Shown one piece after another: positions 1-12,400 of a stretch of DNA of 64,000 nucleotides. How positions within the stretch are numbered: the first letter of the stretch is position 1; each line of letters starts with the position of its first letter. The DNA comes from Mermis nigrescens (Eukaryota > Nematoda > Enoplea > Mermithida > Mermithidae). The position numbers were made by a program, and so were the translations under genes. The stretch covers positions 5,561,391-5,625,390 of the forward strand of contig JAVLUZ010000273.1 of the NCBI GenBank assembly GCA_036768485.1, in the 5' to 3' direction. The notes beneath the pieces were generated by a model. The model was not told the origin of the DNA, did no database searches, and saw only the letters and a list, made by a program, of their open reading frames with translations.

Positions 1-31
1 GGCATCTGAGCAAAAGCGGGCAAAGCGCTAG

Positions 32-187
32 GCGCTGGAGGAGGCGCCGCCGTTGAATGCGAAATTTGGTCGGCGAATGACGATGGAACTGAAGGGTGTT
101 CTAGAACATAATCATCGAGGTTATTACGGATTAGGGAAGGGATACTTGGGGCGAGGTGTGGACGATGTCAAAAAGGGCCAATTTTAA
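32..187 (+). pseudogene. open stretch of unknown origin at the window edge
   Basis: A GC-richer frame with protein-like composition runs LEEAPPLNAKFGRRMTMELK, then HNHRGYYGLGKGYLGRGVDD, to TAA at 185-187. A TAG at 29-31 interrupts the frame, which is also open before it. It may be an exon with an acceptor at that TAG, or a decayed gene continuing left of the window. I do not recognise it. Confidence 0.3.
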
Positions 188-690
188 TAACAAAGAACTT
201 AAAATTTTTTAGCTCAAGTAAACGAAGGGTAATTGGATCCATTTTTATTTCACAAAACACGTATTAAAAGACGCGCATCCACATTAATTAGGACTTACTA
301 TCACCAGTAAGCAAAACAATAAACGATGAAGAAAGAACAATTTAAAGGCATTCTTATGACACTTCGCACGAAGTAGAGACTTTTATACTACATAGCTTAA
401 CGAAATTACCTGCGGCTAAATGACCCGCTGTTCCACCACGAATAGAAGGTTGAACTATTTCAAACGCAGAATCAGCCGCTTCCTCGGGGTTTACTATCTC
501 TGCCATCATTCTAAATAAATCCGTGTTTAAGTAAACCCTTTAGGGTTGCACCGGTACAAGCAGCACCATATTTAAGGAAGGAGCGGTGATTGGTCGTCCG
601 CTCCTTGATCAAAAAATTTTTGAAAGGTAGTATAATGCTCATGAAGATAGAACTGAGTTTTTTTGTCACTAAACCTTCAAATTTTTGACG
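188..690. other. no recognised gene
   Basis: AT-rich intergenic sequence between the edge fragment and family A copy 1. I see no coding frame or repeat I can name. Confidence 0.5.
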
Positions 691-698
691 CTTCGTAC

Positions 699-1441
699 CA
701 GTGTTTATTGTATTCGGCAAAGATTTTTCACGATGTACAAAGACTTTTTGGGACCGTCTTTAAACATGTACAAAGATTTTTAAAAGACAAAAATTGCAAA
801 AAAGGTCTAAAATTCGCAAAAATTGTCGACGCTTCGCGCCGAAATCAGTAATTGTGTGTTCTATATATCCTTATAATGACAGAAATTGCATTTCAAAAGG
901 AAAAATGACATATTTTTCAGCGCTCCATGCCATTCTTAGTGATTTTTGCCCTAAGAGATCCAGAAATTATGCTAAAAATACACTACCAAAAGTCGAACAA
1001 CTCTGTTTTTACCACACTAAAATCGCTACTGTACCATATTATAGTATCCAAAAATTTATGTGTACAAAATGTACGAAAGATTTTTGGGAAGACAAAAAGT
1101 GTAAAGGTGTAAAATTCCCAAAACTTTTAAGCGCTTTGCGCCGAAATGAGTAATTGTCCTAAATATCTTTAAAATGGCAGAATTTGCATTCAGAATGTAG
1201 AAATTTCAAATTTTTTGGCGTTTCGCGCCGTTTTAAGACAATTCTTATTGATTTTTGCCCTTAGAGACCCAAAAATTAGCTAAAATACACTACCAAAGAT
1301 CGAAAACCCTGTTTTACCACACTAAAATCGCTAGGTACTATACTATATTATAATACATAAAAATTTGCATGTACAAAATGTACAAAGACTGTTAAGGACC
1401 ATCTTTGTACATGTACAAACGGACGTTGTACAAAAAAACTG
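699..1441. mobile_element. family A hAT-like MITE, copy 1
   Basis: The ends are CAGTGTTTATTGTATTCGG and GTACAAAAAAACTG. A perfect 8-bp duplication, CTTCGTAC, flanks it at 691-698 and 1442-1449. The interior has two half-modules, each with a TTTGTACAT stretch, a GTACTATAATAT-like box and GGCGCTTCGCGCC palindromes. No long reading frame. Confidence 0.9.
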
Positions 1442-1554
1442 CTTCGTACCATTTTTGAAGTGAAGTATTTTTCATAATTTTGCCTCAGGCACGACCAAAA
1501 AATACCGTTATCAAAGCTTTTATATAAGCTCTTAAATATGGAATAAAAGGTCTA

Positions 1555-2263
1555 CTTTTTAATTGGCTCGATTACTTGTTACATGGTTGGTTGCAGCGTG
1601 TTTGTATCAACAAGTGTTTTTCTGATTTCATGCCTGTTGGCATGGCAGTGTTGTTTTATTCTTAATTTATGTTAATGGCCTATGTATCTTGATTGAATAT
1701 AGTAGCATTTATTTCATTGCGGATTATGTCAAAATCTTAGGTCCATCTTCTGATTGTCATTTAATACAAAAAGATCTGGATAACATTTATACTTGGTCCA
1801 TCAATTGGCAACTCCCTGTTGCTACGAAAAAATGTGCAGTACATCTTGGTAAAATAATTCAAAAAAGCTTTATTCTTAGAATAATATAACTATTCCAAAT
1901 GACATTAGATCTGTTCGTGATCTGGGTATTTATATTTCCCATAATCTTAAGTGAAAGGAACATTCAAATCACATAATTAAAAATCTGTTTCTCGTTGTTT
2001 CCTAATACACAAAGCTTTTCTTTCTCGTGATAGAGATATTTTAGCTAGGGCCTATACTATTTATGTAAGACCCATAATTGAGTTTTCTGTTTCTATATGG
2101 AATCCACATAATGCAAATGATATAAATCGTCTTGAAAATGTTCAGTGTAAATTTACTAAATGTCTTTTCGGTTTTCATAGCAATTTATCCTATCCTGAAC
2201 GCCTGAAGCTTCTGAACCTACCTCCTTTGGAACTTCGTCGGAAATTTTTCGAGGACATGGTGA
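1555..2263 (+). pseudogene. decayed CR1/Jockey-like reverse transcriptase fragment
   Basis: Frames recall non-LTR RT: WLQRVCINKCFSDFMPVG, then FIADYVKILG (a decayed FADD box), then DLDNIYTWSINWQLP, then AYTIYVRPIIEFSVSIWNPH and SYPERLKLLNLPPLELRR. Stops and frameshifts break it, and no start is visible. Element F is inserted at its 3' side. The frame resumes after the F duplication near 3863 (TFMYFVRNAIF). Confidence 0.8.
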
Positions 2264-3854
2264 TGGCAGTAATTATTTGCAGTCAACTGCAGGTAATATA
2301 GCACACAATATAAAATTATATGCAGTCAAAAACTAGCGGCCTTGACTGCAGGCAATATAGCACACAATAAAAAATTATATGCAGTCAAAAACCAGCGGCC
2401 CAGACTGCAGGTAATATAGCACATGATATGCTATTATATGCAGTCAAGTTCAATGTTTATTGATTTGGAAAGCTGGCGCTTTGCTCGCATTTCAACCTGT
2501 AGTAGATGGTTTTTGAAGGCACTTTTATTTGAGATGGTCTGGCAGATTTGCTTCCTCAATAGGAATGTTTTTTTGTGCTGCATGCACATCCACCTATTAG
2601 CGCATTTTGATGGACCAGCAAAAGCTCTGGTCCTGCATGATAGATATTGCGAAGCTGTTGCTGTTCTTGTCCTCATTCTGGGGTATTGTTTTACTTTAGT
2701 GGAAATAAAATTCAGTCACGCTCAGTCACAGTCCCCTGACGCTTAGGAGACTAATCCGAAACATTCCCAAATGCTTTCTGGAATCCTTGTTTCACATTGT
2801 CGAATAAACTTTGAAGCATTTTATTTCCACTAAAATAAAACAAGTCTTCAGAATGAGGACAAGAACAGCAACAGCTACTCATTATCTATCAAGCAGGACC
2901 AGAGCTGCGCTGGTCCATCAAAATGCGCTAATAAGTGACTGGGCAGCTATTGAAGCTGCTACCCATGCAGTGCAAAAAAACTTTTCCCTTTGAGGGAACA
3001 AATCTGCAAGACCATCTCAAATAAAAGCGCCTTCTAAAACCACCTACTACAGGTTGAAACGCGAGCGAAGCGCCAGTTTACTATATCAATAAGCATTCAA
3101 GCTGACTGCATATAATATCACATTGTGTGCTATATTGCCTGCAGTCTAGACCGCTGGTTTTTGACTGCATATAATCAAATCAAAAGTTTATTTGTCATCA
3201 AACGAAAAATTGGGCAAATAATTGAAGTAAATCGACATCGAAACACACGTATTATTCTTCAATTGCACGAGAAAATTTTTTGATACATACATTATATATT
3301 TCCAAACGATACCCAAACAACTACCTGCGTGCATAAATTACGGTTTTATTAATGCGAAATATTATTAAATCTGGACCAAAAAGTTTGATAGACAAGGACA
3401 CGCAAAGGCCAATTAGAAATGCGCTTACTTACGGCCCTGAAGAAAAGCATCAAAATCAAGGGTTTTCAATCTCGTTATAAACGCTTTCGAGTTAGGAGCA
3501 TGTATAACATGTTCAGGCAAAGAGTTCCATACAGAAACAATTCGATTACAAAATTCATATTTTCTAATGTTTAGATTTGATTTGTTTACAATTAGTTTCA
3601 GAGAGTTTGTGGCACGATTTGACCCCGTATTGAGAACAAAAAAGTGTTCAAAAGGCAGTGCTTAAAATTTTTGATAGAATAGGCCATGTTTAAGTCAAAA
3701 TAGAGATAGTTGTTTTTTAAAATGTTTTTTTGTGTTTTTTTTAATTTTACCTTGTGTGCTTTATTACCTGCAGTCTAGGCCGCTGGTTTTTGACTGCATA
3801 TAATTTTACATTGTGTGCTATATTACCTGCAGTTGACTGCAAATAATTACTACC
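2264..3854. mobile_element. family F fold-back element, copy 1
   Basis: The ends are GGCAGTAATTATTTGCAGTC and the complement of GGTAGTAATTATTTGCAGTC. The 8-bp duplication CATGGTGA lies at 2256-2263 and 3855-3862. Inside, 2430-2720 and 2810-3115 are long inverted arms. Short ACTGCAGGTAATATAGCACAC units repeat near both ends. A CR1-like fragment is nested at 3180-3745. Confidence 0.88.
3180..3745 (-). pseudogene. CR1-like retrotransposon 3' end nested in F
   Basis: On the minus strand a frame ending at 3425-3427 encodes NRIVSVWNSLPEHVIHAPNS, the usual C-terminus of CR1/Jockey-type RT proteins. A 3' untranslated part follows to about 3180. The fragment is 5'-truncated and absent from the second F copy. 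Confidence 0.8.
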
Positions 3855-3940
3855 CATGGTGACCTTCATGTATTTTGTCAGAAATGCTATTTTCCTGGAG
3901 TTTTCGACATCGCTGAATCCAAAAACGTAAATTTATCGAT

Positions 3941-5545
3941 CGGAATGCGGGTTTTTCTGCATGTTTTAAAAAATCCTTTTTCAGTTTTCAACTTGTGGCG
4001 ACAGCTTGCGGATTCAGATTGGTGCCAGACATAGGCTAAGCCTAAGGCATGAATGGAGCAAAAATTGCTCAGCTCGCTCCGCAATTTTCGATTCATTCAT
4101 CTCGAGGCTTAACCCATGCGCTGGCGTCAATGTGTATGCACATAACTAAGCCTAAGCATGGTAACCCCTCAGTCACAGTCCCCTGACGCTTCGGAGACTA
4201 ATCCAAAGCATTCCTTAAGGCAGAGCTTACTTTCGCCTATCATTAAGAAACTGAACTTCAACAGCCTCTACCTCGGTCAATAATGCCAACCACCACCTAA
4301 TTCTTTCAAATATGAACTCCCCATTCCAAAGTCAGTCAGAAAATGTCCTTTTCTGAAAATTTGACATTTTCCAGTATTATAGATTCCGCCCGAAATTTTA
4401 CCCAGGGGGCGTTCCTGCTTTCCCCTCACTGGACACGCAGCGTATGTTTTGGACGGGAGCTTTCTTCGTTTACTGATTGACAAATTGATATTTATTATAG
4501 TATAGAGCAATATGTGGTATAATAAGACATAATTACGTACCTACTGGCCGAACTTGCAGTTTTTGTCCTTTAAACTGAAATACGATCGGTTTTGTTTGTT
4601 AAACGTATGCAAATTTATCACAAGTAGCTGCATTTTCTCTTTCGCATAGAATAGATTCATGTCTTACGCTGTTTCCAGTGTATAAATGCAACAGTATGTG
4701 TACAGTGGAGGACCAAAAAGTACCTACCTATAGTCTGTTCGAAGAAACTTTGCGCATGGATCTTTGAGTCGATGTATATAAGCCGATTATCGAAGTGGTT
4801 GGACTTGGAACAGCGATCTCGATACTCGTATAGAGCTTGATAATCAAATGAACTTGTAAGTGATTTGACACTTCGCGCTCATCGAACCCCGAGCTATTTT
4901 TGCTCTTTTTTGCGCTCAAACCCGTATGTAAGGTTTGATGCTTCATCTACAGGAAAAGTTGCATGATCTTTTTCGGCTGAGCACTAGTGTGGTGCGAGCT
5001 TTTCGAGCCGCAGGACATTAGCCAGTGGCAGCTTTCAAGCTGCACAGTAGGACCTCAACGAAATTTCACCTAAGAAAATTATATTACAGTACTCTGCCTG
5101 AAACTACTTTTGGTAGCTACTCACTAGATCGCCGAAAATTGATTTCCATGCGCTTTTGTGGAATAGATTATTTCAAGAAATTGTGTGCGCAGAAATCAAC
5201 TTTTAGCGATCTAGCAAGCACCTAAAAAATAGTTTCCTGGTAGCTTACTGTATACCGTTTTGTATGGTAAAACTTCGTTTGCTTATCAATTGCTAGCGCA
5301 CGGTACACATCTAGCATCGTCAGTTATTCATACATTTTTCAGTTGTATGTGCATGCTAGCTTACCTAACACGTACATAATATGAATACCTATGTATTAAA
5401 AGCCTGAGATACCGATGTACGCTCAAGCAATTCGAAATAGAATATTCATAAGACAAAGGCAATATAACAATAGAACAATTCATTGCAAATTAGACTTAAA
5501 AATATTCCAATTCCAAAGTTTTATCGCTGAGATTGTGGTTTTTGT
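3941..5545. other. no recognised gene; a short AAGCCTAAG-type repeat near 4030-4170
   Basis: Mostly unique AT-rich DNA. Around 4030-4170 there are TAAGCCTAAGCATG motifs like those in the arms of element G. The frames here look like chance open stretches. Confidence 0.4.
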
Positions 5546-5705
5546 CCAACTAACTCAACCTTTTTTAACCCCTTTTTCAATTGGAAATCCAAGAGTTAGG
5601 GTTAACCCCGATGATCACTAACTCACCCAAAATAGGGTTAACTCTAGTGAAAAAGCCATGGGCTAACCCTATTTTGGGTTGAGTTAAGTTAACTCTGACA
5701 ACACT
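5546..5705. repeat. small palindromic element
   Basis: Inverted copies of CCAAAATAGGGTTAACTC face each other around 5626-5690, with further AACTCAACC and GGGTTGAGTT pairs outside. It looks like a short fold-back MITE. No duplication could be fixed. Confidence 0.5.
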
Positions 5706-6127
5706 ACATAAATCACGATTGCTGCTCCAGTTTAAACCCAATGGTAATCGATTCTCATCGGTTAGTGAATTGTGATCCATGTATAAGGCATGGTGAAAGG
5801 GATAAAAATTGTTGCATTATCACAAGATGCCTTCATAACATAAATGAGTTGAAGTTTCGACCGAGCAGTGGCAAATCAGCAATGAGGACATTCGCTTCGT
5901 GAGCGACTCGATGCATCGGATAAAAAAACACCAACTTGCTCTCCTACGTTATCCATAATCGACTACAGGAATCGCACTCTTACGGAAAAACGATGAAAAG
6001 TTACACAAGTAGGCAAGTAACATATATGCGTAAGTAGATGAGAAAATTTAATTTATCATTGAGTAAAGATAAAAATAAGCTAGGTTAAACGAAACAATCA
6101 AACGCGGCGCTTAATATGAGCAACAAA

Positions 6128-6444
6128 TCAATGTTTGGCCTGGTCATTGGCGGCCGATGGCCCCTTTTGCAGTTGCCCTCCGATTTCGGGCACAACGTAG
6201 TCGTCGTCGGAGGGCAAATTAGCCGCTTTAGCAGCGGCTTTTTGCGCCTTTCTGACTTTGCGCGAAACGTACGCCGTCGGCCGCGTCTGTTTGGGCGACG
6301 TTTCGACGGCGAGCGCCGGCGGCAGCTGCTTTTCCAGCTGCTCTTTGTTCTCGAAAAAGAACACGTGCTGCTCTTTCTGCCGCAAATCACTTATTTTCGA
6401 TTCGATCATTTTCAACTTCTCCGCCTTCAGGTACCTTTCGGGAT
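6128..6444 (-). CDS. MRPS27: MRPS27 terminal exon (probable)
   Basis: An open frame with a GC-rich codon pattern ends in TGA at 6128-6130. It encodes a lysine- and glutamine-rich coiled coil (LKAEKLKMIESKISDLRQKE) and a basic tail (SRKVRKAQKAAAKAA), resembling the charged mS27 C-terminus. The best acceptor (TTTTTTTAG at 6445-6446) is in the wrong phase for exon 8. Either a small exon between 6.5 and 14.4 kb is missed, or the acceptor is GAAG at 6425-6426 (exon start 6424). It could also belong to another gene. Confidence 0.6.
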
Positions 6445-9400
6445 CTAAAAAAAGGTGTTTAAAAGCACGCAAGTAGTGTAAAGCATAATTGGGTCGCCGC
6501 CGCCACCGGCAAACGGTGTGGGATTTAATTGAACCCGCTAACGCAAATTCGGTAGAACACCTAACATTGGAGTTTTTGGCATTTTTACGCGATTCTGCCC
6601 GATCGAGACCCTCCAGAATTTGGATTGCTGTATACTGCGAATAAATAGTCGCCGCCATACGTGGGCAGCAAGAAAATTCTGGGGAGGGGGGGGGGGGTGC
6701 AGGATTTTTTTTGAAGGTACGAAAAATGGCCTTTCAAAAATTGTGGTGTGGCTGATAAAACACCATTTTTCGACCGTTTCTCGCTATCAAACATTTTTAT
6801 CCATTGGCATCAAAAAATTGCGAAAAAAAAACGAAAAAATTCCAAAAATTGAATTCTGGGGGGGTATTTTGATTTTCTGGGGAGGGGTATTTTGGTTTCT
6901 GGGGGGTGCACACCCCCCTACGCCCAGGTGTGGTCGCCGCCTAAAAACCAGTCGCTCGCAACCATGGGCCGGGCGGCTCCAAACTTCTGGGGGGGGGGGG
7001 TCAAGATTTTTTCAAAGGTCAAAAATGGCCTACCCAAAATGGACGGTACGGCGAAAAAACCACGAGGCGCCAACGTTTCTCAACGAGCACTATCCATTGG
7101 CATCAGAAAAATTGGGGAAAAAACGAAAAATTTCAACAATTGAATTCTGGGGCGGTATTTCGATTTCTGGGGGGTATGCTGGTTTTCTTGGGGGGGGGTG
7201 CGCTGCATACCCCCACGCCCAGGTATGGTCGCAACGCACACCCCCAAATTTCAGATTTTTTACCTTCCCTCCCCGGTGTCTTGGCCAAAGCTCGCCTTCC
7301 ATGATCTTTACGCGTTTTTGGCCCTTCTGCTCCATAAATCTTACTCAATCACGCGTCCAAAAAATGATAAATTAATGAAAGCTTAGAGCCATTGCATGTA
7401 TGCTGAAGATGACTGAAATAAAGCGCTAATTAATTACGTACGAAGTAGGTATCTCGGAAGTGAAGCTAACTGTACAAAACGGATGAAAATAGAAAATATA
7501 CGAGAAAACCAAATAAAAAATAAACCACGCGTACACATGTGCTTTGAAATAAAATCATCGCTTAGAGAGCAGAGGGTCTCCTCTCCACCGTAGGTAGGCA
7601 ACCGGTATATTCTGGGAGGTCCGACAGTTGGACGAAATTATCCAAAAATAGCACCGAAAATTCAATTCCGGGGAGTCTATCGGTTCTTTTAGGAGGGGAC
7701 GGGGTTCGCCGGATCCATAGAGCGGTCCAGACCACCACGTGAATGTGTGGTCTCCACCAGACATGCACATGGGGGCGAGAGTGGGAGTTAGACCCCCCAG
7801 AATGGAAAAATGGGAAATTTTGAGGAAAAAATGAGGCTCAGCGAAGGTCAAAAACGCATGAAAATTGTAAATTCTCTCCATAAGTGCTTCACTTTGACCA
7901 GGAACTGAGTGATAACGTAGTTTTAATGCTATTTAAGCGCTTACATCTGTTTTTGAGGTCATTCTGGCCGAAAAAAGCTTAATTTTTGACCCACAGCAGA
8001 CCGGCGAGCCCCCAGATCGGCCGTGCTAAGCATCATGATCTCTGTTACACGTGGGCGTTGTAGGACTCCCAGAATATGATTGTAATACCCCGAATTCGGC
8101 AGACAAGCATACTTTTCGGGAAATGTTCACTGTTTGCATGCAGACTTCAATTTTCATTCATAGCCTTGGGTGTTGATTTTGCATTCTTTATTATGCCGAA
8201 AAAATTTTCCAGATTTTCTTTCAGGGGTGGTCCACTGCAAACCCTCTAAAGTACGTCTCCTCTGTCTAATCATCATGGGCGGCAACAAAATTCTGGGGGT
8301 CCCAGTAGGGCCAAATCGCCAAAAATAGCACCGAAAATTCAATTCTGGGGTCTATCGATTTTTTGGGTACTTCTTTCAGATTCTAAGGGTCCAGACCGTT
8401 AGACCCAGACCCCCACGCCCAAGCGTGTATACAATATAAGGGTAGGGGCCAAAATCTTCATTGACTGAAAATGGAATAGCAATTTATGAATTATGAGGAC
8501 TTATTAGTGCTACAATTGCATTAATAATTCCCACAACCGTTGCTTGGTCGGTAAATATGTATAGACGAGAAATAAATCAATTAAAAACAATTAGTAGTTA
8601 TGCATGTCTCCTATTTATAATGCTATAAGATAGGCAATGGTTAAGGATATGCAATGGCTAAGCATAGGCTAATGTTATAACAGCGCAACGGTTAAGGATA
8701 GGCAGCGCTATAAGATAAGCTATGCCTAAGGATAGGCAGTGCTTTAACTTATACAATGGTTAAGAATAGGCAATGCTATAGCATGTGAGGACATAGTTGA
8801 GGAGTGGAAGGGGCGAATTAAGCCTCAAGCAAGCCAATGTGTAAAATAAGCCCAAGATTAAACTAAGACTAAACCTGCACTAACTGTAAAGTAAACCTAG
8901 CTGAGCTACGTGTAAACTAAGCCTATGGTGTATATGACTTCCTGGTCCACTCTTGCTGCCGGCGGGTCCTCAGCGCAAGGAGGGTGGGGGAGTCCCCTAA
9001 AATATAGCAGGGGTCCGCTCTTGCTACCTCTGCGTCTTAAATATGCCTGTAAATGTGTAAAGTATGAAAAAACTAAGCACATTTAAGCCTAAGTGGACCC
9101 CCAGTGTAAACTAAGCCTAAGCACAGCAGCAAGCAGTCTCGACTATTTATGCTCACCTGGCAGATTATGCAATTAAGTCTTAAGTGTAGAGTAAGTGAAT
9201 GTTGTAAAGCAAGTTCGAGTAAGCCTAGCTAAGCTAGGATATAAACTGGGCCTAAGGAGTAATGAGCTGTGTATATATATAAATATGACTTCCTGATCCT
9301 TCTTCACTTCCTGGTCCTTCGTCACTTCCTGGTTCTTTGTATTTCCTGGTCCTTCGTCACTTCCTGGTCCTTTTGCCACTTCTTGGTCCTTTTGACTTCC

Positions 9401-12400
9401 TGGTTCTTTGTCACTTCCTGGTACTTGCTTATGTTGCATTGGGGTAGTGTGTTGAATGACTTCCTGGCCCTTCGTCACTTCCTGGACCATTTCACTTCTT
9501 TGTCCTTGTTTAAATGTGTTAAGCAGTGGTCCGCTCTTGCTAGCACTGCACACACTGCGCATGTGTGATGAGCAAAATAACTTAAGGAGGGGTCCGCTCT
9601 TGCTACCCCTGCCAAAGTGCAAATAATGGACCAATTGAGCTAAAATATTGGATTTAGGATCGAATCAACCATGTGTTGCAAAAGCTGCACCTAAAATGCT
9701 ATAAGTTCGTGAACTAATTAAGCTGAAAATTTGTTGATTATGAGTCATAGTCGAGAAAAATCTAGTATGTTTACTGTTTTTGATTATTTTTACATCAAAA
9801 TACACTGTCTTTTGGCTCAAATAGCTCAATGGTAGGTGTTGTGCACAGGGGCGTAACCAGGGGGGGCGGGAGGCCCGGGCCCCCTTCCCAAAATGGAAAA
9901 ATAATTTTTTTTAAAGCGAAGGGGGACCCTTTGCTTTTTTCTTCCAGTGAAGTGGAAACGGATTGTGGACAGCCATAATGCGTTTTCAGCACACTTTTTA
10001 GCTTCTAAACTCAAAAATTTTCGGCAGCTTCGCGCGCACGATTTCTCATGTTCTTTTTTCTTACTTTAGAAGCCCAGATTTTTACATAAAAATAACGAAT
10101 TTGTCAGGGATCTTGGGCGCTTCGCGCTCTGATTTCTTATGTTCTACGTTTTTCCTAACCTTAGAAGACTAAAATAAAGAATTTGTCAAAAATTTTTGGC
10201 GCTTCGCGCGCGGATTTCTTAGGTTCTATCTTTTTTCTTACCTTAAAGCCCGGATTTTACTTAAAAATAACGAATTTCTCAAGATTTTCGGCGCCTTGCG
10301 CCGGATTTCTTATGTTCTATGTTTTTTCATACCTTAGAAGCCCAGATTTTACTTGAAAATAACGAATTCGTCAAAAATTTTTCAGCGCTTCGCGCCGGAT
10401 TTCTTATGTTCTATGTTTTTTCTTACCTTAGAAGCCCAGATTTTACTTAAAAATAGCGAATTTTGTCAAAATTTTCGGCACTTCGCGCCAATTTATTATG
10501 TTCTGAATTAGTTTTCTTAACAAAACTGCAAATTTAAATGCAAAGAAAAGAATTTCGAAATGTTTTGTAGTCAAGCTTTAATTTGATATTGAGAAATTAG
10601 TCATACCGATAGGTTAAAAGATAGATTTTTTTATATCCAAATTTGAAATAAAGCAAGAAAATTTTTGAATTTTTTTTTAAGTTTTTCACTTCACCATAAT
10701 ATAGATCTTGTCGTGAAACGCTCAAAAATGCCATTATTTTCGCGTATCTCCTAATGGTTCTGAGATATAGGACTTCAAAAAATTTTGGCCCCCCCCCGAA
10801 ATAAAATCCTAGTTACGCCCCTGGTTGTGTGCATGTTAGACTTAGGCTTAGCATTCTAACTACGAGATACTAATGCACTCAGTATATCATAAACACTTAT
10901 AATTATCTCATAGATTAGCCGGAGCGATTAGAGCTAAATTTTAGCATTTTCACGCATATAGACTGAATGCGCTCTGTCCTTGGTTGTTTTACCTTTATAA
11001 ACCTCTGTCTTGCAAAAGAAGATTAATATCAGTATGTGATGCCCCAAAAACTTCATAATATCAGTGGTCTAAGCATGGCGAGAAGCTTGTATTGCACTGC
11101 GCGCCTTTAAAATTCTGCTTCTTAAATGATAATGAGCATGACGTAAGCTAGCCTAAGCACCGCTTTATTTTTTGGTCATGTGCAGCATTATCCTGAAAAT
11201 ACCAAAGTAGGGGCACATTGACTAGATTTTCTATAAATAATTTTCGTGTTCTTGTTTGCATTTCCTTTTGGTTGTTGTTCGTAGAGTTGAGAGGCAGTCT
11301 CAGCCGCCTCAGACTGGTGCCGCTAGAGTTGCAGTGACAGTCGGATAGATTAAAGGCACGAAACTGTAGTAACCATAGGTGGGCAGCACCGAAATTCTGG
11401 GGGGGGTGAAAAAAATTCTGGGGGGGGGGGGGGTGAAAAATTTTTCAAAGGTCAAAAAATGGCCTTAAAAATGGTGGTATGGCGAAAAAACACCATTTTT
11501 CGGTGTTTCTCATCGAGCACTATCCAATGGCATCAAAAAATTGTCAAAAAAGCAAAAAAAATTTTCTGGGGGGTATTTTGATTTCCTGGGGGGGTATGTC
11601 AACTTCTGGGGGGAGTGCATACCCCCCCCCACGCCCACGTGTGGTAGTAACCTACATCCTCTCTGATGACCTCGCCTGTTTATATGTTTCACGTTTTTTT
11701 TTTGTGTATTTATTCTGTATAACTCCTGCTTACGTCTCCTCGTTTTACTTGAACTCTTGCGCCCCTGTAAAACCCGTAATTTCTCATAATATAATTTTGT
11801 GTGCTTTTTTATGTACATGTGTATATACTATTTCTCGCGTCTTTTTATTTCTTTTATACTAACAGCATGCCTAATTTATTTACCTTTTATTTATTTATTT
11901 ATTTATTTATTTATTTTTCATATTGATGACTTTCTGTTATTACACACAAATGTGTCAGAAATACTGATATGTATTGCACAATATTATTCAAATTCCAGAG
12001 TTTATTTTGATAGGGTGTGCTTCAGGAGTTAGCTTCCATTTATTGAACCTGCAGCATTAATTGAGCAGTTTAGCAGCATGACAAGCAACAGGCTGCATGC
12101 TTTTGTCTGTATTGTAAAAATATCATCTCAGTACAAGTTTAACTTTGCAAATCCTGATACTTAGCACCACTAATTTGGAGTTTTAGCTATTTTTTGGCGG
12201 ATGAAATATGAAAAATAATTACAACATCCAATTCAAAAATCATATAGTGCAGAAAATTGCAATTCTATCCATCGAGTTCTGACTAGTTTTGTCATCTTTA
12301 TGAGTTAAAATATAAGATTTCATTGCAAATTTCGACTTTTAAAAAAGCTTGGTTTTAACTTCATTCTAGGTATTTTATAGGTAAAAACAGAAATGTGCTA

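Noticed and set aside
6620..7375. A 251-codon plus-strand frame, the longest on that strand.
   Set aside because: It runs through two adjacent family B MITEs. Its glycine and proline runs come from their G-rich ends.
9173..9634. A 153-codon minus-strand frame rich in Lys, Glu and Gln.
   Set aside because: It is the translation of an 18-bp tandem repeat in the arm of element G.
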